Below are positions 36,531-48,500 of a stretch of DNA of 64,000 nt, one piece after another. The DNA lies in assembly GCA_029204225.1 (NCBI GenBank), contig CM055104.1:47064451-47128450 (forward strand). Direction: 5' to 3'. Within the stretch, counting starts at the first letter, position 1; every line of letters begins with the position of its first letter. The stretch is from Diphasiastrum complanatum. Lineage: Eukaryota > Streptophyta > Lycopodiopsida > Lycopodiales > Lycopodiaceae. The position numbers were made by a program, and so were the translations under genes. The notes beneath the pieces were generated by a model, which was not told where the DNA came from, ran no database searches, and was given only the letters and a program-made list of their open reading frames with translations.

Positions 36531-39500
36531 CCAAGGTTTATTGATTTCCACAAATATCCAAGTTACTGTAACAAATTATCCAGGCAAAGAAACTATCTTA
36601 TTCAAAGCTTAATGTCTTGACATGAGCAATGTACATAAAGTCCATTTGATTATAGATTATCACAAGCCGTTGTAAACAGATTTTAGATATATATTGGTAA
36701 TTTTTGCGTATGATGTGCTTGTTTGCTCTTGAAACTAGGTAATGTTTGATGCACGCCATGGTTAACATGTGTTGAAACTTGCATCTAGTGGATGAGGACT
36801 TCTTGACTTGTTATCTTCATGTTGTTTTGTTTGAGTAGAGACTTGTGAATCATTCATAACATAAGAGGATTATTTTGGATTAACCATATCACACAAACCT
36901 TAGGCCCATCAAGAAAATAAGAATTAGCTACAAAATAAGTGGAATATGTTTTGTAAACCCTTGAAGAGGTTGTCAACAAGTTGCAGTCTAATAATTTTCA
37001 TCAAGCACACATTTTTATCTGGTAACAAAGATGGTAATCTTCATGTTTTGGGTTAGAAACAGTTGGCATGTTTTACTTTGGATGATGGTAAAGTACTTCA
37101 CCAAGACCTAGTTAGATTTGGAATTAGTCAAATTTACACATGGAGGAAAAAAGTTGGAAGAAGACAAGAACATTTGTCAAAAAGTTATGACCTAGAGAGT
37201 TGAAGCATAAGTTCTTTGAAAATTTCAGCTACAAATTTTTTGAACAACATTTGGAATATATAAGAAGTTAAGAACATACATCAACTACCAAATAGAATAC
37301 AAACTCATGATGGTTCAATCTTTTTAAAAGGTACCTGTTGTGAAGTTGGCTTGGGAGTCCTAAAATGCTCCCAAAACGTCTCATTCATCGATGGCATTTC
37401 TAAATTCCCAGAGCAAGTGCAGATGAGCATGGCTAAAATGTAAAAACAAATCCTCCAATTTTACTACATCCTCAAGACCATATAAGTAGCATGCACTCTT
37501 ATAGTCTACCCCACTTATCTAAGTTCCACAAGCTTGTCAATACAATTGTTCTCTTTTCAGTTCCTTACCACCTTTAGTTCTTGCCTTCTGGCTAGGTGCC
37601 TGAAAGGGTATTATAGTTTGTAAATCCACAAATTTGTAAATTTGTATTGCAAACATGCAGCATCACAAACAAGGTGACCTTCCCGGTTTCATGAGCTCTC
37701 TGCAATTAGCAAGATTCTGACACTCCACAAGGTTTTATCTTAGAAATATTAATAGGAGGAAATTATAGCCTTCGGAATATAGTTTGTCTCTCTCCATCTC
37801 CAATTAGGCTTAACTTAACCAATGGTCTGAGGATCTTTTTGCTTGAGGTTCTTTGATGATTTCTAAGTAGCATATCTGTCAAAAGTAACTGATGTCATCT
37901 CTTCAAGGCTTTTTTGAGCAAAAAGAAGTGAAAAGCAGAAGAACGTATGACATGGGGAATGGAGGCTGCAATATCTTTCTTTATACATTTTGCAGATTGT
38001 GTTTAATCTGCTCAAATGATGGTCTAAAAATTGATAGCTATCATGATGTATGTGTGTTTTAGAAAATGTAAGCTAGATCAGTCAACTATAAGGGATGAAA
38101 GCATATGAGATGCCAAACTCATATCATATCCAAAGATCAGATGAATGTTTTGCAAAGATCATACATTATGATGTTGGATACTTTGCAAACAGTTGAGGTA
38201 AAGTAAAAGAAAACACTCTTTTTTGGGAATGTGTCTTTCTTTTGCAAAGATCATGTTTGGATCTTGTTTTGGTTTACGTTTGGTAGTCTTGTTATCACTA
38301 GCAAGTGTTTTCTCTAGATTTTCCTTTGTGCTTGGTATGAGTAAGTAACAATGCCACCATTGTATTCATGCACAAAGTGTGTCATCTTGCTGCAGGGGCC
38401 TGAAGTGCGAAGTGGAGATCTACCTTATCCTATCAAACTAGCAAAAGGTCAAGAATTCAACTTCACCATTGAGAGAGGAGTGGGCACTGAAATGTCTGTC
38501 AGTGTGAATTATGACGACTTTATCAATGATGTGGAGAAAGGAGACATCCTTCTTGTTGACGGTATACCTTACCTCTAGATTCTCAAGTTTTTTGCTTTAT
38601 CTGTCTATGTTTTTCATTGGTTAGATTTTTTTTGTTATCAAATAGCATTTATGTTTTCCTCTTGCAGACTCCTTTCTTGCGTAAATCATAAAAAAGCTGT
38701 AACTAAGAGGTACTCTGTTTTGGTTGACATATGCAACTTTTAAGCTACTTTTGCACAAACACAAATATAAACCTAAGAACCCAATTGAAATTTGAAACCA
38801 TCTTTTACAAATTCAGGCACGTGACTTATTGGCCTAGACTCTAGAGCAAGGTCTTCTAAATGTTGATGGATCATCATATGCCTCTAGGATTTTAGAAGGA
38901 TACTTCTATGATCATCATTCTTGTAGGGTGTCAACAACAATTACAAGCTACTTAGAAAAGTTAATAAGCTCTCTGGACATTCAGTTAGTATAATCACTCA
39001 CTAGATGAGGTGCCATCACAAAGAATACTGTTTTCTTTTGGCTGGCTGACTAGTGCTTCACATCAAATCTAGTTTGTAATGAATATTCCTCTGGGATTTT
39101 TGAAGGATACTTCTATGATCATCATTCTTGTAGGGTGTCGACAACAATTACAAGCTACTTGGAAAAGTTAATAAGCTCTGTAGATATTCAGTTAGTATAA
39201 TCATTCTCCAGATGAGGTGCCATCACAAAGAATACTGTTTTCTTTTGGCTGGCTGACTAGTGCTTCACATCAAATATAGATTGTAATGAATAATAGATAG
39301 AAGTACCAAGAAGTAAGTCGAAGTTGTGACAGTTTTATTTATTTACCTTGTTGTATAGAACCTAATACCTATGACTTTCCAGATTAGGCATATGCATTTT
39401 CAGCCCAAGGAATATATAATTTCTCAACTTGTAGGGGCCAGGTATTCTTCTATATCTGATTTTATGTGAAAGAGCTTTTCTCATGTCTGTTAGAACAACC

Positions 39501-42500
39501 TCTTCAATAATCATTTGAGCTCATTGGCTCTCCTTTAAGGGTACTTAGGTATTGAAGGCAATGCTGCATTATACACGTGCAAAGAGGTTGTAAGGTCATT
39601 GCCAATATTCAAATAGCGTGTTCTTTTCTGATTAATATCAGATACGACTAAATTATTCTTGAAATCAGGGTTGAAGCCAGGCTTGATGCCCATCTTTTAA
39701 AGGGAAGCATATATTCATACAATACTTATTCATTCTACATTACTGAGAACAAAGTAAATGAAATACAGTAAAGTGTATAACTTAGAAACCTGTTCCGACC
39801 CTTTTGGGTCGGAACTTACTGTACGTTCCGTACAGTACGTTCTGAAACGTACTGCGTCGGAACGTTTTTTTTTTTAATATAGAAAAACAGGTAATAAGGC
39901 ACATGCTGGCCGCATCTGTCGCATGTTCCTTTTTTGAGGGACGCTGCCCGGACGCATCTCGATATGCAAGAAATGTGTAGAGTTCTTTTTGTGAAAATCT
40001 TGTTCTATCTAAGTCAGAATCAAGCTTCTGGACCAACGGATATCTTAGCTGACCGCGGCGTTCTCGTAACCGCATATGAAAAAATCAAGTCGCGACCTGG
40101 CTGCAGACCCCAGGAGGCAACGAGCACTGCTGGGGTGTTCAGTTCGCTCGTACTAAGATTATCCTTATGCGTACGCATCTCTTTGTTCTTCCAACAAAGC
40201 TGGTGGTGTAAATACAATTGATGAGAGCTCAACGGCCCGAAGATGGCTAGATCTGGTCTTGCCAGCAATAATCAAACCAAAACCCAATTGGAGCTGGAAG
40301 CCCGGCCACCAAAGTGAGGACTCCTTAGTCGTCCTCCTCCTATCCCTCAATGGTTGTCAAAATCATCCTGTAAACCATGTCAGGTGATGGCCATTGGCAT
40401 CATGTGCAGTCAGTCGGATATCCAGCGTAGACTCAGTATCGCTTGTTCTTCTTTGTTAAAAAAAAAACGTTTTTATAATTTACTAACGTGTATGCTTGAA
40501 CCCGCGTACACCTTTTTGTGCTTATTCTAGAGATTGGGCTGAAACTTTTTGCTTATCCTTTTCAAAGACTCTTCAATGATAATCCTAAAATATGACAAAC
40601 TAGGCAATTCTTAAGATCAGTAAATGGATATAATTACACTAGGTTATTCTAGAGAAGAAGCTGGTAACGACTTCGCAAAGTTACACTTTTCCTATTGCTA
40701 TAATTTGTGCAGATCAGTCAATCTAATTTCAATTGACCTGATCTGCCGATAGCTGGCCTGCTGTCTTAACCAGCATAATCTCGGGCTTACTTGTTGTCTG
40801 CACCACAAACTTCCTGGTGCGAATCGGTCACCCTAATCTTAGCCAAACTTACCTACTAATAATTACCCTCCTACATGAAGCAGAGCATTTCAGACTTGCA
40901 TGTTCCATGCTCACAACTATTCTTGAGAATGTACCATCTTAATTAATAGTTCAACTTAAGCCCATCGTAGGGCACTGTAATTGCAATATAGATCGTCCAT
41001 CTTGCTCGACATTTTATTTGCTCAAATGACTATGACTTGAGGATTGAATACCAGCCAGATGGAAGTTTGGTCATATGCTCACTGCATAGTTCCTCTCTGC
41101 TTCGTACTCATGAAATATCATACTAATTAATAATGGCACTATTTTGTAGCCCAGATAGCAGAGCAGACAGAAACACATACAAAAGACACACACTGATTTA
41201 GTGCGAACACCTATTCACATTCTTTTCATCACTGGGTGATACCAAGAGTGACAATGGCTGACCGCCAAATATGTGCAGGCATTCTATTGGACTTTGGAAA
41301 CTGAAAAATGTTCTAGTCATTTGTTTACAGAAACATATGTGATTATGAGAAAGAACCATGCATAATGATGCCATAGAAATTTGAAAGGAGAAAATAAACC
41401 ACAGCATTTTCATGACATGGCAAAGCTTAAAGAGCCAGCAAATTCAACCAATGGCTTTCAAATTTTTTTCTCATGTATAATTGTCAATATTCTGCCAAAT
41501 GTATGTGTTTGAACTAGATTGCTGACACTTTGATGGGTTTACAGGAGGAATGATGTCATTTCTGGTGAAAGAGAAGACAAAAAATTCAGTTTTGTGTGAA
41601 GTTATTGATGGAGGAGAGTTGAAATCACGTCGACATCTCAATGTGCGAGGGAAAAGTGCAACTTTGCCTTCAATTACTGGTGCTTGCTTTTTTCTGATCA
41701 AAGTTGGCTTTCTAATGTTGTTTTTTCAGTCTTATTTTTTCCAGAGAGTTTAAAGGTGTTTTTTGACCAAGAGAAATTAAGCTTTTTGCTCTTGATTTTG
41801 ATCCTAATGAAAGTCTTTCCTTCTACTGACAATTCTGTAGACAAACATAAGGCTGATAATTAAGGCTATGACAAACTGCTTATGGACATCCAAGCATTCA
41901 TAACTGCCATTGTAATTATACTTACAAAATCGTGTCAGAGATTTAATTTGTTGTCCTATTTCCAAGATTCTAAGTTTCAAGTTTGGTCTGGTAAATGGGA
42001 GCTGAATTTGTTCAAATATTTTTAACTTCAATACCACAACGCTTCTTACAGGCTCAAGATACATTTATACGTGTGGTGCACATTACACAATCAACTATGA
42101 AATGATAAGCTTTCTAAGATATGCACAACTATGTTCACTTAATACAGGAGAATGATTCTAAATTTGAATGGCCGTAGGGAAGTGGTCAACCTTTGACACC
42201 AGGCTGTCGGTATAAGAAAGGCTTGGAAAGATAATACTACTGTATGATGTCAATATGATGTTCATCTATGAATTTGACAAGGGATTTAAGTGGCTCTAGG
42301 GATAAGCATTTTTCTTAACATAGTTATTCATTCAAAGTTGGTCCTTAAACATCTTCTATGCTGCATCGTAGCCTGCTACTGCTGGAGAAGTGACAGAAAC
42401 CCAGTATGTTAGTCTTTGTACAAATGTATGAAAGGTAACACGGACATATATTTGTGTATGTGACCTGCACCTACTCTTGGGCGCGATGAAAGATGTTAGA

Positions 42501-45500
42501 GCATTTGGTCTGCAGTGGACTATGCATGATGATGTTGATAGTCTTAAGACTTTGTGCTTGAGGATATCATAGGGTTGAACATTGCATGTCTTTTTTGTTA
42601 TGTGAGGTATTATCCTAGACATTGCATCCACATATGCTACTACTGTTTGTTGCCTGATATATTGCAAAATGTGAAGGCAAAATCAAGTTTAAGGAGCTTT
42701 GCAACGTTGACCAAAGTCTTTCAAATTTTCTTGTATTTTTCATCCCATGTCATATAACATGATTAGGATTTACTTTCATGGTGAAAAGGTTACCTTTTCA
42801 ATTGTTCATCTTGATTTTTTGTCACTCTTTTCATCTTGATACCTTTTCAATTTTTCATCTAGTTGATCCAAAAATCGTCTGGCAGAAAGAGACTGGGAAG
42901 ATATTAAGTTTGGTGTGGAGAATGGTGTCGACTTTTATGCGGTTTCTTTTGTGAAAGATGCTCAAGTTGTCTATGAGCTAAAGAGCTATCTCGAAGGTAT
43001 CTTTTGAATATCCCTTTCCTTTGCTAAATGCTCATTACATCAGTATGCTTAGAAAGTCATTAGCTTACATCAACTGTATTAAATTTAGCTATTTTAGAAA
43101 ATTAGTGGTTTTAATCGAAACTAAATCAAATCATTAGGATCCTCGACTTTAAATTTGTGCAAATTTTTAGCATTTTCATTCCAGTAAATTTTGTTTTATC
43201 ACAAGCCCTTCTTTTTCTTCGGTATTTGAACATGGTTTCATCTGACAAATTTATTACAAACAACCAGGTCTTCCACTAGTGCTCTTTCCTTTTTTATATG
43301 GTTGCAGGTTGTCAAGCAGACATTCGTGTGATTGTCAAAATTGAGAGCGCTGACTCTGTGCGCAATTTAAATTCAATTCTCGAAGCATCTGACGGTGTAA
43401 GTGAGCAAAAATGATAGGAAATTAGTAAGCATATAAACATTCAAGATAGAGATATGCTTTTGTGAATTTCTGCAGGTTACTCTTCACATATCTTCTAGCG
43501 TTAGATTGAGGTGGCATTCTGTGAAATTTTAAACTCTGCTTCATAAAGATCTTTCAGAATTTAAGTAGTTGTGATTACTGGTTGTTAGTAGTTTGAAAGG
43601 TGCTGCCCTTGAAAAATTAGCCATACTAAACTGGACAGGAGTGTGGGAGTTATAGTTTTTAATTTTCCTTCTTGATACCCTTATAAATTTTTGTGCTCTC
43701 TTCCAGCTTGTCCATCATTCAAATTTCACACAGATAGTTAATCTCCATCATTGCCTCTACATGGCATTTTTCTTCATGATTCATTCTTTTTGTTACAGGC
43801 TATGGTTGCACGAGGTGATCTTGGTGCAGAGCTTCCTGTTGAAGAAGTTCCACTATTACAGGTGAAGAATATGACATCTGCATCAATGTACGTGATTGGA
43901 ATGAGCTGACATGATGACTGAATTGAATTTCTTTGTCTAGATATCCTTATCTGTGATCCTCAAAGAAGTTTGGTTAATGATGTGTTCCTGCACCATCTTA
44001 TCCTGCAACCTTTTCTTGAAGTATCTTAATTTATGATTTATGTCCGACTTTAGCGAAGGTCACACAGGGGTTCAATTTTGAAATGCTTTCAGAGTTTTTA
44101 TATCAAAGACTGGAATATGCTTATTTCTATTTGCTCCTTTGCATTGGTGCTCTTCATCACCTTTGCACTTAAGTTTGGAGCACGTGGTCTTATTTACAAC
44201 GATTATGAAACACTGATCAATCATTTATTGTGTCATGCACAGGATGAGATAATCAGAATATGCCGAGGATTAGGTAAGCCTGTGATTGTGGCAACAAACA
44301 TGCTCGAAAGCATGATAAACCATCCTAGACCAACCCGTGCTGAAGTTGCAGATATATCAGTTGCTGTTCGTGAAGGTGCAGATGCAATCATGCTTTCAGG
44401 AGAGACTGCCAATGGAAAGTAAGTCATGTGATTCCCGTACTGGCTATACTTGAGATGCAACAATGAATGAAGCATCAATTTACCTTGAGACATTGAAGTG
44501 AGCTTCAACTGAAGAGTTTAGAACTTTCATTATTGTGAAGAATTTGAATACACTAGTGATGAAGAATTGTAGGCCACTATATTCAGCCAAATTAGCATGA
44601 TAGACATGCCAAGTCATGCAAGCTCAGGTGGAAAAACATCTTCAGACCTACTAGCTGGGATGTGTGCAATTAGACCACTCTAACAAAGGAAGGACAAAAG
44701 TGTACTGTCTTTATGAGACCAGTTGACCACAGCCACACACAGATGCTTTTGATCAGTCCATATACATACATTGGTCTAACGACTATATCTCGCAATCCTG
44801 AATGCTGTACTAGTCATGCCACTAAGTACAAATTTGGCTGTGCATGTGTCCTACTTCTATCATCTGAATGTGAAGTATTTGTGGAAGTATCAAAGCCAAC
44901 CTTTGCAACAATTTTTGGAAAGGCTTTTTTCTTGAAAGTCCACTTTAATTTCTATCAGTGCTGCCTTTTAATTCTTGTGTATGTGCCGCTTAATAAAATC
45001 CAACGTAGCAATGAAGCAAGCCCTGAACCACACACCCTATTTCAGGGGCTTCTAGTAGTATTAGTATTCATAGTATAACTATTAGCACTAAGAGTTTCCT
45101 TAAGTAGCCCAAAGGATAAGAGGTAGTTGGTCATTACTTGTTGCATCATGTAGCTTTTCTAAATAGAAAGGCTTCCACTCTACTTTCAAATGTCAATATG
45201 AAACAAAGCAACTAGAAAAGATGTTTGTTTATCTTCCTCTATCGTGAATAGTTGAGATATCATTCCTGTGGTGGTGTTAGGTACCCTTTGAAGGCAGTAA
45301 GGGTGATGGATACTGTTGCAATTCACACAAAGGCAACAATAACTGATGAACAACCACCACTCAAGCTCCTAAAAAGAATCAAGGTGAGTAATTTTCTCAG
45401 GTTTAGCAAGAAGGAAAGTTAAGCATTCTGTTTATCAATTTTTTTTTTTGATTATTCACGGGTTTGCTACAGAACCGCATGAGTGAAATATTTGCTTTTC

Positions 45501-48500
45501 ATTCAACGACGATGTCCAACGTTCTTGGTGCGCCCATCTTGGTGTTTACTCGTACTGGAAATATGGCCTCGCTTCTCAGTCATTATCGTCCTGTCAACAC
45601 TGTTTTCGCTTTTACTACAGAGTATGTTTCTGACCTCTGATTTTCTCAGTTTTGGGTTGAAGTAATGCCTTTTTGTAGAATCTAGATTTTAAATATGCAG
45701 GAAGTCTTGTTGTGGGCAAAGTCTTTGGTGAGCCTCAATCTTCATCTCAAGTCACGTGCAAAACTGGGTTGGATTTTGGGTTAAGGAAAACTTTGTGAAG
45801 TATTCATTTGTGAAATAGTTGCTACTGAAACGTTATGTTTGGGCATAAAAACCCAGCGAGTTGCTGTTCTGATTTATGCTGTCTGATAGATTTTGTTTAT
45901 TTGAGGGGTTCGCTGTTGCTATGTTTAACATTGTGAGGGAAACAAGAACAAAAACGTTTATTCTTGTTTCCCTCTCCATCAAAGTGGTGTTGCTACGTTT
46001 AAGGTCACCAAATGTTAGGTTTTCATATGTACAGAAAAAAAATTCATGTCTTATCTTGTGCACCTACTTGACTTAAATCTGTAGACATGTTAGTCAACTT
46101 GGCTTACTTCAATCCGTAAGGTAGTCATATGTGAAATGTGGCCTGTGAAAGCTCCTTTCCTCCTCTCGTAATCTGGAGTTCGATTCTATTCAGGCATACA
46201 TGGGCATACATATCTAAAAAAAGAACTTTTTGCTTTTCAAATGTGCCGCCAAGCCCTGATATTGTACAAGTTCAAAAACGAAGTTACATAATTTGATCTT
46301 TTAAGAATGCTTTGTGCATGAAAAAAAGGTGTTCTTTTTTGAGACCGAAGACAGCTTAACATATTTTTCCACAATCAGTATGCTTGTGCAACTGTTTCAA
46401 CCATGTCACCTCTTTTGCTGCTCCTTACTAGCTATGCTGACCCTTGGAGTTTCTGAGCACCATTTAATACTGATTTCTTAACTACATCTCAAGGGACCAT
46501 TGAAAAAAATACTTATCCTTATCTTGAAATCACACTGCATTGCTGAGGCATTTGTAGTTTGTCAGCTACTTACTTTTCAAACCTCGTGAATCACAAAACT
46601 GTATAACAGGGGCTCTTGAATATTGAGATTTGTATACATAAAGGACTGCAGATGAAATAGATTTGTTGAAAAGAGCATGAAGGATATCTAAACACTTTTC
46701 CTACTTGGGCAAGCTTACATTTATTCCTGATCGTTTTAAATATCCATGAGGCAAGAAAAGTTCTAACACTCCAGTTACACTCGTTATGGATATATGAGGG
46801 CTGGATCTGCCACATCTAACGTGAAAGAGCTTTGTGGGCATCACCATCTAAATTCTATATGTATGTTTAGGTCATGCGTATTATACTTTAAAAAAATTGT
46901 TCTCTGTTTGGAATCTAGCATGTCATATAAATTTCAGTATTGAATTTCTTGTAATACGTGGAAATTATATGGATGTGTTTGCAGTAAGAAAGTGCAGCAG
47001 AGATTGGCCATGTACCATGGTGTTCAGCCAATCTACTTGTCCTTCTCCGATGATGCCGAGAAAACTTTCTTTGAGGCGATTTCTTTGCTTCAGGTAACTT
47101 CTCTGATGATTTTGACGAGAAAAACCTGGAAATTCCTGAAGTACGTGTTGCATTTGTTTGTTATAGGATTCTATTCATATGCATTTCTTGCTCTCTTTAA
47201 TATTTCATCTTCTCATTTATTGTGTGGAGCAAAGCCAGTTCCTCAGATCCGTTCTTATCTTCCTTTGTGTGTGTTTGCCTTGGAGTTGCTCTTCCTGAAG
47301 TTTCACTTTCCCATTGCAGTATGAAGCCACAATCGCTTGTTCTCCTCCAAGCCACTGTGTCATAAAATCAGCCCTACCACTATTTGCTGGCATGCACAAT
47401 CTCAAAGCATACAGATACAACACCGTCACAAAGCAATTTTCCTCTCCCTTGACATAAATTGCTGCAAGCACAATACACTCAACAACAATCAATTTCAATG
47501 AGGATTTGCACACTCATTATCAACATATTACTCTCAAAAAGGGAAATAACAAGCTCCAAGAAACCTCTTCAAGAGAGTTCACCAAACTCGAGATTACCAA
47601 AGGTGAGAGAAAGGGGAACGTTCTCTCTCCTTTTAACAAAAAGTTTCCTGTTACTTATTGCTCAAAAGAATCATAGTCCAATCAATCTTATATTGTCCAT
47701 GGAACAAGAGTGCCTTACTACTCTAACTACCTCGAGCTCCTTGATCTTTTATTTGGTTTTGTAGATAGTGCTTGTATTTCCAACCATACTAAGCTCCAGG
47801 TTCACACTATTTTTTTGTAGATTCATCTGCTCATTGTAGTCGTCTTGTCGTACGACTATACAATGGCATGAAATGAGCTACTATGTGCAACACAATTCCA
47901 GGGCTCCGCCCGCTAACCTGGGCATAGATCCGGGACACCTGTCACCAGACATATACATGCAATTATTCTAAATGTATAGAAGTCCAGCTTGCTGCATCCA
48001 TAACAATTTGCAACCAGAGCTAAGGTTCACAAATGCAAGAGACTTAGAAACATGAGACCTAAGAGTTTTATGCATGCAGTGTAACAGAATCTAGAAATAG
48101 AGGATTTACGAATGATTAACCCTGGTGAAACTTGTTGCAATCAAACATAGGGAGAACTAGGAAAGAAGGGTCCAGATATGTCAAGGAACAAGCTTTAGCA
48201 ATCATCCAACTTGATTTTCTTCATCTTCATTTGTAGCTTTTCTGTTGCTTGAAGAGGTGATGTAGATTTCTGGTGTGTAAATGACATTCCTTTGTTATAT
48301 GTAAGAATTGCTGCTTCAGGATCCGAATTCTTGCAGTTTTTCACATTACAATTGTATAACTAGTGTGTGTCAACTCACCAAGTCTTTGGCTTCTTCAACT
48401 GTATTGCTTCTGAGTATCAGAAACAGGGAAAGCTTAAAGCAGGGCAAGATGTAATCATTGTTCAGAGTGGAAAGCAGCCAATCTGGCGTTCAAATTCGTC

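Noticed and set aside
44713-45078. 121-codon frame within intron 8 of the kinase gene
   Set aside because: It is bounded by well-supported exons and has no homology that I recognise.
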